Source: Gaiellasilicea sp963784895 (lineage in GTDB: Bacteria > Actinomycetota > Thermoleophilia > Gaiellales > Gaiellaceae). From it: DNA of 64,000 bases. The translations under genes and the position numbers were made by a program. Below, piece after piece: positions 1-8,141 of this stretch. Where the stretch lies: positions 186,001 to 250,000 of the forward strand of contig CAWATM010000016.1 of NCBI GenBank assembly GCA_963784895.1, read 5' to 3'. The first letter of the stretch is position 1, and every line of letters begins with the position of its first letter. A model generated the notes under the pieces. That model saw only the letters and a program-made list of their open reading frames with translations. It made no database searches and was not told the DNA's origin.

Positions 1-310
1 CGACGATTCTGCCCGCCAGGTCCGCGAGCGCGACGTCCGTGCTGGTGGCGCCGAGATCGGCCACGAGCAGGTAGCCGGCGTCGGAGCGGAAGCGCAGCAG
101 CCGCGGCGCGCGGCCGCCGGTCGAGACACCGACACGATCTTCGGCGAGCAATCCGTAGCTGCGGAGGGCATCGACGCGCTGGGTCAGGACGGAGCGGCCG
201 AGGCCCGTCGCCTGCGCCAGCTCCGCCCGCGACGACTCGCCGTTGGCGCGGACATGGTCAAGCACGGCGACAAGATCGTTCGGCTCTGGCGTGGGGGCCT
301 GTGTGGCCAC
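1..310 (-). CDS. ROK-family transcriptional regulator, C-terminal part missing
   Basis: Reading leftward from a GTG at 310-308 gives about 103 residues and runs off the window edge. The N-terminal 60 residues form a MarR-like winged helix of ROK repressors (RAELAQATGLGRSVLTQRVD, then a G-G-R-A-P turn). After residue 80 the sugar-kinase fold begins with LLVADLGATSTDVAL, the phosphate-1 loop typical of ROK proteins. An in-frame TTG further upstream, preceded by AAGAGAAG, is an alternative start. The gene is divergent from the sugar importer that follows, so it probably controls that operon in response to a sugar; this role is inferred from context. Confidence 0.85.
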   Translation of the reverse strand, partial: MATQAPTPEPNDLVAVLDHVRANGESSRAELAQATGLGRSVLTQRVDALRSYGLLAEDRVGVSTGGRAPRLLRFRSDAGYLLVADLGATSTDVALADLAGRIV

Positions 311-357
311 TTCGGCTCCGAGTGTAAGGACATCTGCCGCGATCGACAAGACTTCTC

Positions 358-386
358 TTGATTTCCGACAAAAGGGGCTGTAGGGT
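358..386 (+). promoter_or_regulatory. Possible promoter of the sugar importer operon
   Basis: TTGATT at 358-363 and TAGGGT at 381-386 are separated by 17 bases, in the gap between the divergent ROK gene and the binding-protein gene. The -10 match is modest, so this is a candidate only. No clear palindromic operator is visible. Confidence 0.3.
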
Positions 387-474
387 CGCCGCGAATGACA
401 CGAGCATCGCTTGTTCGCCGGGTCTCGGGGGTCGTAGACTCGGTCCCGAAGACTCCAGGAGAGGGAGGAATCGC

Positions 475-1536
475 ATGACGCAAGGCAGGGTTCGCGGCCG
501 CTTCGCCGGGCCGCTCGTAGCACTCGCGATCGTGACGGTCGTCGCGGTCACGGCAATCGTAAGCACAGCCAGCGCGAAGCCGGTCGGCGGGCAGAAGTGG
601 GTGCTCGGCGTCAGCAACACGCTCGTCGGCAACGGCTGGCGCGAGGAGATGATCTGCGCGGTCAAGGCCCAGGCGCTCGCAAGCGGCAAGGTCTCGAAGG
701 TGATCGTCGCCAACCGCAACGGCCAGGCGGCGGAGCAGATCGCCGACATCCGCAATCTGATCTCGGCTGGCGCGAACGCGATCATCATCAACCCCTCGAG
801 CGCCAACGCGCTCAATGCCGTTGTCGCCCAGGCGGCGGCGCGCGGGGTGAAGATCGTCTCGGTCGACCAACGGATCACGGCACCGCAGGCCTACAACGTG
901 ACGAACGACCAGGTCGCGTACGGCCGGCTCGGTGCGATGTGGCTGTTCAAGAAGCTCGGCGGGAAGGGCAACGTCGTCGAGATGCGCGGCATCGCCGGCG
1001 TCCCGGCCGACACCGATCGGCACAAGGGCTTCCTGCAGGCCAAGGCGAAGTACCCGAACATCAAGGTCGTCAAGCAGACGTTCACCAACTGGTCGTTCGC
1101 GCCGGGCGGGAAGCAGATGCTCGACATCCTCAACTCGGGCGTGAAGGTCGACGGCGTCTGGACGTCCGGGATCGACTACACGATCGTGAATGCGTTCAAG
1201 ACGGCCGGCAAGCCGTACGTGCCCGTCGTGGGCGCCGATAACAACGAGTTCCTCAAGCAGCTGATCAACCTGAATCCGAAGTTCCAGGGCTCGGCTGTGA
1301 CGAACCCGGCGACGATCGGCGGCGTCGGCGCCGCGGTCGCGATCAAGGTCCTCGGCGGCGGCACCGTCAAGAAGTGGACGAAGCTGACGCCCGAGGTCTG
1401 GGACATGGCGAACGACTCGAAGACGATCAAGTCGTACTACTCGCCGAAGCGTCCGCCGACGTACAGCTCGCAGCTGTTCATCAAGCCGTGGACGACGTAC
1501 ACGGCAGCCCAGCTCGTGGGCTGCAAGGGGCCGTAA
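475..1536 (+). CDS. Sugar ABC transporter substrate-binding protein (RbsB-like)
   Basis: This 353-residue protein has a classic signal sequence (basic MTQGRVRGR, hydrophobic stretch to about residue 27, STASA cleavage region). A periplasmic-binding-protein type 1 domain of the Peripla_BP_4/RbsB class follows, with GANAIIINPSSANAL and an IDYTIVNAFKTAGK hinge region. It should bind a sugar outside the membrane and hand it to the permeases encoded downstream. The ATG at 475 is preceded by GAGGGAGGAA at good spacing, whereas the open frame extends further upstream without a site. The sugar cannot be told from sequence; ribose, xylose or inositol-like substrates are typical. Confidence 0.9.
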   Translation: MTQGRVRGRFAGPLVALAIVTVVAVTAIVSTASAKPVGGQKWVLGVSNTLVGNGWREEMICAVKAQALASGKVSKVIVANRNGQAAEQIADIRNLISAGANAIIINPSSANALNAVVAQAAARGVKIVSVDQRITAPQAYNVTNDQVAYGRLGAMWLFKKLGGKGNVVEMRGIAGVPADTDRHKGFLQAKAKYPNIKVVKQTFTNWSFAPGGKQMLDILNSGVKVDGVWTSGIDYTIVNAFKTAGKPYVPVVGADNNEFLKQLINLNPKFQGSAVTNPATIGGVGAAVAIKVLGGGTVKKWTKLTPEVWDMANDSKTIKSYYSPKRPPTYSSQLFIKPWTTYTAAQLVGCKGP

Positions 1537-1542
1537 CCCCGA

Positions 1543-1587
1543 GGGTGAAGAGGGAGGGGGCGCCGGCCGGCGCTCCCTCCCTCACCC
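1543..1587 (+). promoter_or_regulatory. Long intercistronic hairpin between binding protein and ATPase genes
   Basis: The gap after the binding-protein stop holds an inverted repeat. GAGGGAGGG (1550-1558) and CCCTCCCTC (1575-1583) flank a nearly palindromic GC core, and GGGTG/CACCC outside can extend it. Such hairpins in importer operons usually stabilise the binding-protein message or attenuate downstream genes. The ATPase start codon lies five bases beyond and has no visible Shine-Dalgarno. Confidence 0.7.
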
Positions 1588-1591
1588 ACAC

Positions 1592-3076
1592 ATGAGCCTC
1601 CTGACCGCACGCGACGTGTCGAAGCACTACGGCCCGGTCGTCGCCCTGCGGTCGGCCACGCTCGTCGTCGAGCCCGGCGAGGTGCACGCTCTGCTCGGCG
1701 CGAACGGCGCCGGCAAGAGCACGCTCGTCAAGGTGCTGACCGGCGTGATTCGGCCCGACGGAGGCACGATCCTCGTCGACGGCAAGGAGAGCAGCGTCTC
1801 CTCGCCGGCGCAGGCGGCACGAATCGGGCTCGCGCCCGTCTTTCAGGATCCGGCGCTCGTGCCCGACCTGACGATCGCGCAGAACATGCGCCTGACGGGC
1901 ACACCCGTCGCCGAGGTGCGGCGGCAGCTGCGCGAGCTCGACCTAGAGATCGACTTCGATGAGCAGGTGGTCGACGTGCCGCTGCCGCTGCTGCGCATGA
2001 TCGACCTGGCCCGTGCGCTCGCCCGCGATCCGCAGCTGCTGATCCTCGACGAGATCACGGCGGCGCTGCCTGCCGATCTGGCCGAACGAGTCTTCGCCGT
2101 GATGGCGCGGCAGAAGGAGCGCGGCCGCTCTGCGCTCTTCATCACCCATCGCCTGCGTGAGGTGATCGCCCACTGCGACCGCGCGACAGTGCTCCGCGAC
2201 GGCGGCGATGTCGGCACGCTGATCCCGCGGGAGGGCGGCGAGGAGAAGATCGTCGAGTTCATGCTCGGCGAGGAGGTCGCGCGTGCGGCCGAGACCGCGG
2301 AGGCGACTCCGCCCCGCGAGCGGATCGACGTCGCCGACGCCCGCACCGCGCTCGAGGTGCGCGGGCTCCAGGTCGGCGAGACGCTCTCCGATGTCTCGTT
2401 CGCGTTGCGGCCGGGCGAGATCCTCGGGATCGCCGCGCTCGAGGCGCAGGGCCAGGACGAGCTCTTCGAGGTGCTCTCGGGCCAGCAGAAGCCGACGGGT
2501 GGCGAGCTGCTCGTGCAGGGCAAGGAGCTGCGGGCGCGCCATCCGTACGACGCGATCCGGGCCGGCGTCGTGCTCGTGCCGGCCGACCGGCTGCAGGCGT
2601 TGCTGCCGCAGCGGTCGATCGCCGAGAACATCGCAGCGCCGCGCTTCAACAATCCGCGCCGGTGGGGGCCGGTCAACATCCGTGACGAGCGCCGACGCGT
2701 GCAGGGCGCGATCGAGGCGCTCTCGATCGACACGCGTGCGCAGCGCCAGGTCCGCCGGCTCTCCGGCGGCAACCAGCAGAAGGTGACGATCGCGCGCTGG
2801 CTCGCGAACGGCTTCCAGACGCTGCTCTGCTTCGACCCGACGCGCGGCATCGACGTCGGCACGAAGCGGCAGATCTACTCGCTGTTGCGCGAGCTCGCGG
2901 CCGACGGCGCCGCCGTGCTCCTGTTCACGAGCGAGCTGGCAGAGATCCCGCTCGTCTGCGATCGCGTCGTCTGTCTCTACGGCGGCAGGGTGACCGCTGA
3001 GCTCGAGGCCGCCGGAGCCGACGAGGCGACGCTGCTGCGCGCGATGCACGGGCTCGAGAGCGAGGCCGCAGCGTGA
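1592..3076 (+). CDS. Sugar ABC transporter ATP-binding protein (RbsA-like, two ATPase domains)
   Basis: This 494-residue cytoplasmic protein has two fused ABC ATPase domains, as in RbsA/MglA. Domain 1 (residues 1-235) carries Walker A GANGAGKST, Walker B LLILDEITAALP and switch FITHR, but its signature region is reduced. Domain 2 (about 250-494) has the degenerate Walker A normal for this family (GIAALEAQGQDELF), the signature LSGGNQQKV, and a Walker B region (LLCFDPTRGIDVG). It powers the two permeases that follow. Its stop overlaps the next start (GTGA), so translation is coupled. The start has no clear ribosome site and follows a hairpin. Confidence 0.9.
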   Translation: MSLLTARDVSKHYGPVVALRSATLVVEPGEVHALLGANGAGKSTLVKVLTGVIRPDGGTILVDGKESSVSSPAQAARIGLAPVFQDPALVPDLTIAQNMRLTGTPVAEVRRQLRELDLEIDFDEQVVDVPLPLLRMIDLARALARDPQLLILDEITAALPADLAERVFAVMARQKERGRSALFITHRLREVIAHCDRATVLRDGGDVGTLIPREGGEEKIVEFMLGEEVARAAETAEATPPRERIDVADARTALEVRGLQVGETLSDVSFALRPGEILGIAALEAQGQDELFEVLSGQQKPTGGELLVQGKELRARHPYDAIRAGVVLVPADRLQALLPQRSIAENIAAPRFNNPRRWGPVNIRDERRRVQGAIEALSIDTRAQRQVRRLSGGNQQKVTIARWLANGFQTLLCFDPTRGIDVGTKRQIYSLLRELAADGAAVLLFTSELAEIPLVCDRVVCLYGGRVTAELEAAGADEATLLRAMHGLESEAAA

Positions 3077-4089
3077 GCGTCGTCGCCGCCGCGACCCCGC
3101 GGAGCGGGATTCATTGGCGTCGGCTCGCGCGCCGGCACGCCTGGACGGTTGGCGTCTACGTCCTGCTGGTCGGGCTGATCCTCTACTGGCGAACGATTCC
3201 GGCCGAATGGGGGACGTTCGACGTCCAGTCGCTTGCGATCGACGCGCTCCCGTTCGCCTTCGCCGCGATGGGGCAGGCGGTCGTGATCATCTCGGGCGGG
3301 ATCGACCTTTCGATCGGCTCGCTGATGGGCCTCGTCAACGTCCTCTCGGCGAAGTACATGTTCGACGCGACGAGCGGGCTGGCCGTCAGTTTCCGCGAGG
3401 CGATCGTGATCTCCGTCGTGCTGATCCTGGGCGCAGCGCTCGCCGGCGCGCTGACGGGACTGATCATCACCGTCACCAAGGTCGCCGACATCATCGTCAC
3501 ACTCGCGATGCTGTTCGTCTGGGGCGGCGCCGCGCTCGCGGTGATGCAGATCCCCGGAGGCGGGACCCCGCTCGAGTTCTCGAAGCTCGCGATCGGCTAC
3601 ACCCTTACACCCTGGCTCCCATCCGGGATCGTCATCCTCGCCGCTGTCGTGCTCCTCGTCTGGGTGCCGATCCGCTGGCGCAAGCCCGGCCTCTCGCTCT
3701 ACGCGATCGGCTCGAGCAGGAACGCCTCGTTCCTGGCCGGGATCTCGGTCGCGAAGACGCGGATCGGCGCCTACGCGCTCGGCTCCGCCTTCGCGGCGAT
3801 GGGCGGGCTCGCGCTCACCGCCACGTCCGGTATCGGCGACGCTCTTTCCGGTCAGTACTACACGCTGAACAGCGTCGCCGCGGTCGTGCTCGGCGGCGTC
3901 GCACTCGTCGGCGGCGTCGGCGGTCTGATCGGCCCGATCGCGGCCGCGTTCGTGCTCACCCTGGTCAAGTCGATCATGATCCTGAAGGGCGTCGACCAGA
4001 ACTGGGCGCAGGTGATCCAGGGAACGCTGATCGTGCTCGTCGTCATGATCGGCGGGCTTGCTCTCCGCCAGCGGGGGAAGCATCAATGA
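3073..4089 (+). CDS. Sugar ABC transporter permease (RbsC-like), first of two
   Basis: A 338-residue polytopic membrane protein of the BPD_transp_2 family (RbsC/XylH type) with about nine hydrophobic segments. The family loop GGIDLSIGSLMGLVNV follows the second segment, and the conserved VLGGVALVGGVGG stretch is near the C-terminus. The GTG start overlaps the ATPase stop by four bases. With the next gene it would form a heterodimeric sugar channel in the cytoplasmic membrane. Confidence 0.9.
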   Translation: MSVVAAATPRSGIHWRRLARRHAWTVGVYVLLVGLILYWRTIPAEWGTFDVQSLAIDALPFAFAAMGQAVVIISGGIDLSIGSLMGLVNVLSAKYMFDATSGLAVSFREAIVISVVLILGAALAGALTGLIITVTKVADIIVTLAMLFVWGGAALAVMQIPGGGTPLEFSKLAIGYTLTPWLPSGIVILAAVVLLVWVPIRWRKPGLSLYAIGSSRNASFLAGISVAKTRIGAYALGSAFAAMGGLALTATSGIGDALSGQYYTLNSVAAVVLGGVALVGGVGGLIGPIAAAFVLTLVKSIMILKGVDQNWAQVIQGTLIVLVVMIGGLALRQRGKHQ

Positions 4090-5081
4090 GCTCCGCCCCG
4101 CAAGCGGCCGAGCCGTCGAGCGCCCGCTTCGACCCGAGGCGGCTCTTTGCCGAAAACCCGGTCGCCGTGCTGACGCTCGTCTTCGTCGGCCTCTTCGTCG
4201 CCACCGACATCGTCAACCGCGTCCAGTCGAGCGAGGCGTTCCTGACGCCGAAGCAGGTCTCGACGACGTTCCTCTACGCGGCCATCCTCGGGTTGATGGC
4301 GGCCGGCCAGACGCTCGTGATGCTGACCGGCGGCGTCGACCTCTCGGTCGCGACGACGGCCACGACCGGCGCGTTCATGATCTCCAGCTACGCGACCGAC
4401 GGGGCCGCGAAGGCGATCGCGGTCGCGCTCCTCGCCGGGCTGGGGATCGGGATCGTGAACGGGATCGGCGTCGCGATCTTCCGCGTCAATCCGCTGATCA
4501 TGACGCTGGGCGTGAGTACGGTCACGCTCGGCGCGCTGACGATCTACAGCCAGACGCGCTTCCTCTCGCCGGCGCCCGACCTCGTCACGAAGCTCGGCTC
4601 CGAGCGCTTCTTCACCTACGTTCCGTACGGCCTGCTCGTCTGGGTGCCGATCTCGGCGCTGATCATCCTCGGCCTCCGCTACAGCGGCTTCGGCCGGATG
4701 ATCTACGCGGTCGGCGACAACGCGACGGCGTGCCGGCTCGCCGGGGTGCGGACGTGGCAGGTGCTGCTCGCGGTCTACGCGCTCTGCGGCGCGCTCAGCT
4801 CCGCCGCGGGGATCCTGCTCGTCGGCTTCAACGACGCCGCCGACCTCGGGATCGCGACACCGTTCTTGCTCCCATCCGTCGCCGCGGTCGTCATCGGCGG
4901 TACCTCGATCTTCGGCGGGGTCGGCGGCTACGCCGGGACGATCCTCGGCGCCCTGATCTTGACCGTGCTCGACTCGCTGCTGACAATCCTGAACGCCTCG
5001 CAGGCCGTGCGCCAGATGCTCTACGGGCTGATCATCCTCGCGCTCGCCGCGATCTACGCCCGCGCGGCCTCCGAGGACTGA
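4086..5081 (+). CDS. Sugar ABC transporter permease (RbsC-like), second of two
   Basis: This 331-residue RbsC-type permease is a diverged paralogue of the preceding gene, with TGGVDLSVATTATTGAF and VIGGTSIFGGVGGYAGT as its family motifs. The ATG overlaps the upstream stop (ATGA). A tandem permease pair rather than one gene suggests a heterodimeric membrane core, as in several actinobacterial and rhizobial sugar importers. The operon ends here; the next 228 bases have no gene. A short hairpin with a T-rich loop near 5236-5256 is too weak to call a terminator. Confidence 0.9.
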   Translation: MSSAPQAAEPSSARFDPRRLFAENPVAVLTLVFVGLFVATDIVNRVQSSEAFLTPKQVSTTFLYAAILGLMAAGQTLVMLTGGVDLSVATTATTGAFMISSYATDGAAKAIAVALLAGLGIGIVNGIGVAIFRVNPLIMTLGVSTVTLGALTIYSQTRFLSPAPDLVTKLGSERFFTYVPYGLLVWVPISALIILGLRYSGFGRMIYAVGDNATACRLAGVRTWQVLLAVYALCGALSSAAGILLVGFNDAADLGIATPFLLPSVAAVVIGGTSIFGGVGGYAGTILGALILTVLDSLLTILNASQAVRQMLYGLIILALAAIYARAASED

Positions 5082-5297
5082 CACGAACGCTGACGGGGCG
5101 CGCCCCAGCAGGAGCTGCGGCACTCCCACAAGTGCGATCGTTGACCACGAGTGCCTCCGGAGGACCGGGGGTCACTCGGGCGGCTCGGTCGCAGGGCGCG
5201 CCCGCCACTCACTGTGCCCCGAAGCGGTGAGCCCCGACTCCCCTTTTTGGGGGTCGCCGCGTTAAGAAGTGGTTACCGCGAAACGGCTGCACGGGTC

Positions 5298-5303
5298 TAC
5301 ACT
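5298..5303 (+). promoter_or_regulatory. -10 element of a probable leaderless gene
   Basis: TACACT ends six bases before the ATG at 5310 and there is no Shine-Dalgarno, so transcription would start at or next to the start codon. Confidence 0.5.
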
Positions 5304-5309
5304 TGACCG

Positions 5310-6098
5310 ATGCGACAATCATGGGGCGACTTTCTCAAAGGCGCCTGCAGCGGCTCGCACGGCGTCCAGGTCTACGGCGACGCCGACGACCTCGCAGAGT
5401 CGGTCGCCGCCTATCTCGCTGCCGGATTCGAGCGGGATCAGCCCGGCATCGTCGTCGCGACGCCGGAGCACCTGTCGCTCTTCGGCGAGCGGCTCGCCCC
5501 GCGCGGGTGGACGCTCGCCGAGGCCGAGAGCGCCGGTCTGCTCGTCGTCGCGGACGCCGAGGAGGCGCTCGCGACGATCCTCGGTCCGAAGGGGCCAGAT
5601 CGCGAGCGGTTCGAAAGCGTCGCTCGCGGATTGCTCGACGAGGCGCAGCGTGGCCGGGCGGGGGGTCAGGTCAGGGTGTTCGGGGAAATGGTCGATCTGC
5701 TTTCCCGCCGCGGCCGGCCCGACGCCGCCGACGAGCTCGAGCAGTTCTGGAACGCGCTCGCGTTGAAACACCGGTTCTCGCTCCTCTGCGGCTACCGGAT
5801 CGACGTCTTCGACGAGCGCGAACAGAGCGAGAGGCTGCCGCACATCTGCCGCGAACACTCGCACGTCCTGCCGGCCCGGAACTACCCGCGCTTCGCGCGG
5901 GCGGTCGACAGCGCCCTGCGTCAGGTGCTGGGGCCGAATCAGGCGGCGACGGTGTACGTCCTCGTCTCGCGGGAGCCCGGGAACGATCAGGTTCCGCTCG
6001 CGCAGTCGATCCTGATGTGGGTGAGCGAGCACCTGCCGCTGCAGTCGAGCCAGATCCTCGCCACAGCCAAGCTGCACTACGCGCGTCCCGCCGGCTAA
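5310..6098 (+). CDS. MEDS-domain (DcmR-like sensory) protein
   Basis: This 262-residue soluble protein shows the MEDS pattern: HGVQVYGDADDLAESVAAYL, GFERDQPGIVVATPEH, then FGEMVDLLSRRGRPDAADEL and FSLLCGYRIDVF near the end. The same domain was described in the dichloromethane regulator DcmR and in proteins tied to histidine kinases and sigma control. There is no kinase or DNA-binding domain here, so it is a stand-alone sensor-like protein with unknown ligand and partner. The gene is monocistronic with its own -10 element and is probably leaderless. Confidence 0.75.
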   Translation: MRQSWGDFLKGACSGSHGVQVYGDADDLAESVAAYLAAGFERDQPGIVVATPEHLSLFGERLAPRGWTLAEAESAGLLVVADAEEALATILGPKGPDRERFESVARGLLDEAQRGRAGGQVRVFGEMVDLLSRRGRPDAADELEQFWNALALKHRFSLLCGYRIDVFDEREQSERLPHICREHSHVLPARNYPRFARAVDSALRQVLGPNQAATVYVLVSREPGNDQVPLAQSILMWVSEHLPLQSSQILATAKLHYARPAG

Positions 6099-6274
6099 AG
6101 CTGGTCAATTGTTCAGTGTCGCCAATCTGGGCGACATGAGACCGTGCGCGCGGTGGGTGGACGTCGACCGGGCCGCCGCGTCGGCGTCCGCCCCCCGATT
6201 CGCTCGTTCGAGGCATGGCGCCGCCAGGCCGGGAGCGCCTACGGTCGGTGGGAGACAGCGCGTCTCCTGCGGCC

Positions 6275-6490
6275 ATGCGCATCCACGTCAGCGACCGAGA
6301 ACTCGTCGCGAGCCTGCTCGCGTTCCTGCGCGAGCGTGTGCACGTCGTCGCGGAACAGGTGGCGCCGGACGAGATCGAGGTGTCGCTGCTCGGCTCGAAG
6401 AGCGCTCGTGAGCGGCGACTCGAGCTCGACCTGCTCTTGCAGACGTGGCGTGCGTCGCACGAGCAGGCCGAGACACGCGTGCTCGACTAG
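6275..6490 (+). CDS. Small conserved protein (71 aa), function unknown
   Basis: From the ATG at 6275 the product is short, charged and probably cytoplasmic, with a predicted beta-alpha-beta start (IHVSDRELVASLLAFLRERV), a VEVSLLGS-like strand and an acidic C-terminal helix. Similar 65-75-residue proteins are frequent in Thermoleophilia as I recall them, but I know of no function. No good ribosome site is visible. Codon use matches neighbouring genes. Confidence 0.55.
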   Translation: MRIHVSDRELVASLLAFLRERVHVVAEQVAPDEIEVSLLGSKSARERRLELDLLLQTWRASHEQAETRVLD

Positions 6491-6598
6491 CTGATCGTCG
6501 GCGTCGTGGCGCGGGCTCGTCCCAGCGCCACCTGACTTGCAAATCAGAATTGGTTGGTAATCTGGCCGACTGTTCATTGAGCCAACCGAGGGGGGAAC

Positions 6599-7498
6599 AT
6601 GAAGAGACTGCTTGCGCTGCTGACGCTGGTCGCGTCGGTGGCAGTCGCCGGTATCGCCGCGTCGCCCGCCAGTGCAGTGAAGTTCGGCACTCCGGACACG
6701 GCGAATCTCTATCCGTGGGTCGGCCTGATGGTCGCCGTCGACGAAGACGGAAACCCGCTCTGGCGCTGCACCGGGTCGCTGATCGAGCCCGATCTTTTCC
6801 TCACGGCCGGACACTGCGTCAGCGATCCGACCGCGGAGGGCGGCGATCCAGTCGACTCGATCCGCATCTGGTTCACGGAGGGTGACGAGATCATCACGAC
6901 CGATCCGCAGTACCTCGAGAACCTCGCCGAGGGTGCGGAAGACCTCTGCGCGGGAGTCGACGGCTACCCGTGCGGCGGCTACTCGGCCATTGGGACGCCC
7001 GAGGCACTGTCCGGGTGGACCGGCCTGTTGACGATCCCGCAGACGTACGACCTCGGCCTCGTGAACATCACCGAGTGGGTCGACGGTGAGTATCAGCCGG
7101 CCCCCGGCGGAGAGGTCGCCCCGGTCGGCTATCTCGACGAATTGGCCGCCAACACGGCCAAGGGCAAGGGGAACATCGAGTTCACGGTTGTCGGCTACGG
7201 GCTCCAGTCGGTCAAGCCCGTCGAGTCCGCCGTCAAGCAGCGGATGGTCGGCACCGTCAGCTTCGTGAACCTCAAGAGCGCGCTGACGGGCGGCTGGAAC
7301 CTGCACTACTCGAACAACCCGGGTCAGGGTCACGGCGGCTCGGGAGGGACGTGCTTCGGTGACTCGGGCGGCCCGGTCATCAGCGAAGACGGCTACATCG
7401 TCGCCGTCAACTCGTTCGTGCTCAACAACAACTGCAACGGCGCGGGCTTCGGGTATCGCGTCGATACGCAGCTCGCGAACGACTTCATCTTCGGGTAG
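6599..7498 (+). CDS. Secreted trypsin-like serine protease (S1 family)
   Basis: This 299-residue protein has a signal peptide (MKRLLALLTL to SPASA). The chymotrypsin-fold domain shows all three catalytic sites: His in LTAGHCVSDP, Asp in YDLGLVNI and Ser in CFGDSGGPVI. Two cysteines near the active serine could pair, as expected for an exported enzyme. The ATG at 6599 follows GAGGGGGGAAC, a strong ribosome site. The gene stands alone and ends in a strong hairpin. It probably cleaves extracellular proteins or acts in nutrition; specificity is not assigned. Confidence 0.9.
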   Translation: MKRLLALLTLVASVAVAGIAASPASAVKFGTPDTANLYPWVGLMVAVDEDGNPLWRCTGSLIEPDLFLTAGHCVSDPTAEGGDPVDSIRIWFTEGDEIITTDPQYLENLAEGAEDLCAGVDGYPCGGYSAIGTPEALSGWTGLLTIPQTYDLGLVNITEWVDGEYQPAPGGEVAPVGYLDELAANTAKGKGNIEFTVVGYGLQSVKPVESAVKQRMVGTVSFVNLKSALTGGWNLHYSNNPGQGHGGSGGTCFGDSGGPVISEDGYIVAVNSFVLNNNCNGAGFGYRVDTQLANDFIFG

Positions 7499-7510
7499 TC
7501 GCTCGATGGA

Positions 7511-7542
7511 CGAGGGACGGCGGCACGCGCCGCCGTCCCTCG
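7511..7542 (+). terminator. Perfect 14-bp stem-loop after the serine protease
   Basis: CGAGGGACGGCGGC pairs exactly with its complement around a four-base loop, 13 bases after the protease stop. There is no T-tract, but strong GC hairpins without U-tails are common terminators in actinobacteria. Confidence 0.7.
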
Positions 7543-7689
7543 CTTGCGAGGGTGCGTTCGCGCAGGCCGATCCGCAGACGTGCCGGCGCTCGAGGGGCAC
7601 GTCGGGTGTTCGCATCCCGATGGAAGAAGTTGGTGGGCGCCGCCGTCCTGTGGTCAGACCAGAGCTGAACTCGACCAGAGGAGAGAGTC

Positions 7690-7908
7690 GTGACTCACCC
7701 GCTGACGAACCACGACATCGCCCGTCTGCGACACCAGGAGAGTGTGGCGCTCGGCCACGCGGCAATTCATTCACTGGAGGCTCGCGACGCGCGTTCGATC
7801 AAGTCCGAAACCGGCGAGCAGCGCACCAGCTCGTGGCTTGACCGGCTCCATCTCCGGCGGCGCGAGAGCGCAACGCCGCAGACTCCGGCACGCACTGGCA
7901 CCAGTTGA
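7690..7908 (+). CDS. Small basic protein (72 aa), function unknown
   Basis: The GTG at 7690 is preceded by GGAGAGAG. The N-terminal half (NHDIARLRHQESVALGHAA) resembles the protein encoded at 21547-21717 (KHEIARYRQADMLREAERAR), so the two are probably distant paralogues. Both have an amphipathic helix followed by an Arg-rich tail containing W-L-x-R-L/RR. The next reading frame overlaps the stop (TTGA), suggesting co-expression with the zinc-finger protein. I do not recognise a function. Confidence 0.55.
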   Translation: MTHPLTNHDIARLRHQESVALGHAAIHSLEARDARSIKSETGEQRTSSWLDRLHLRRRESATPQTPARTGTS

Positions 7909-8105
7909 GCGTGATCGACAGCGGGCCGTGCCGGCGGGCCCGCCGGACGCTGTCGATCGTGCTCGATGGAGAGGCGTCTGCGGCAGAGATGGCGGAGATC
8001 GCTCGACATCTTCCGGGATGCGAGCACTGCGCCCGTTTCGCCGCCGTCGTCGCAGCGCTCAAGTACTGCCTTCGGCCTGCTCCGCTGAGAGGCCCGTTGC
8101 GCTGA
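7905..8105 (+). CDS. Small anti-sigma-type zinc-finger protein
   Basis: The 66-residue product has the zf-HC2 anti-sigma pattern: an N-terminal Cys (PCRRARRTLSIVLDGE), then ARHLPGCEHCARF with the HxxxCxxC zinc site. The first residues overlap the upstream stop (TTGA); a GTG at 7911 is an alternative start. It has no membrane segment and no sigma factor gene beside it, so it is an orphan. It may bind a sigma factor encoded elsewhere. Confidence 0.65.
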   Translation: MSVIDSGPCRRARRTLSIVLDGEASAAEMAEIARHLPGCEHCARFAAVVAALKYCLRPAPLRGPLR

Positions 8106-8141
8106 AAGCGTCCTCCCCAAAGACTGGCCTTTCCTGGAGTT

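Noticed and set aside
2977..5129. Long open frames antisense to the sugar permease genes, rich in Asp/Arg/Glu
   Set aside because: These are typical GC-rich shadows: biased composition, no starts with ribosome sites, and strong family matches on the opposite strand.
5236..5256. Hairpin with a T-rich loop after the sugar importer
   Set aside because: The T run is in the loop rather than after the stem and one arm has a bulge, so terminator function is not supported.
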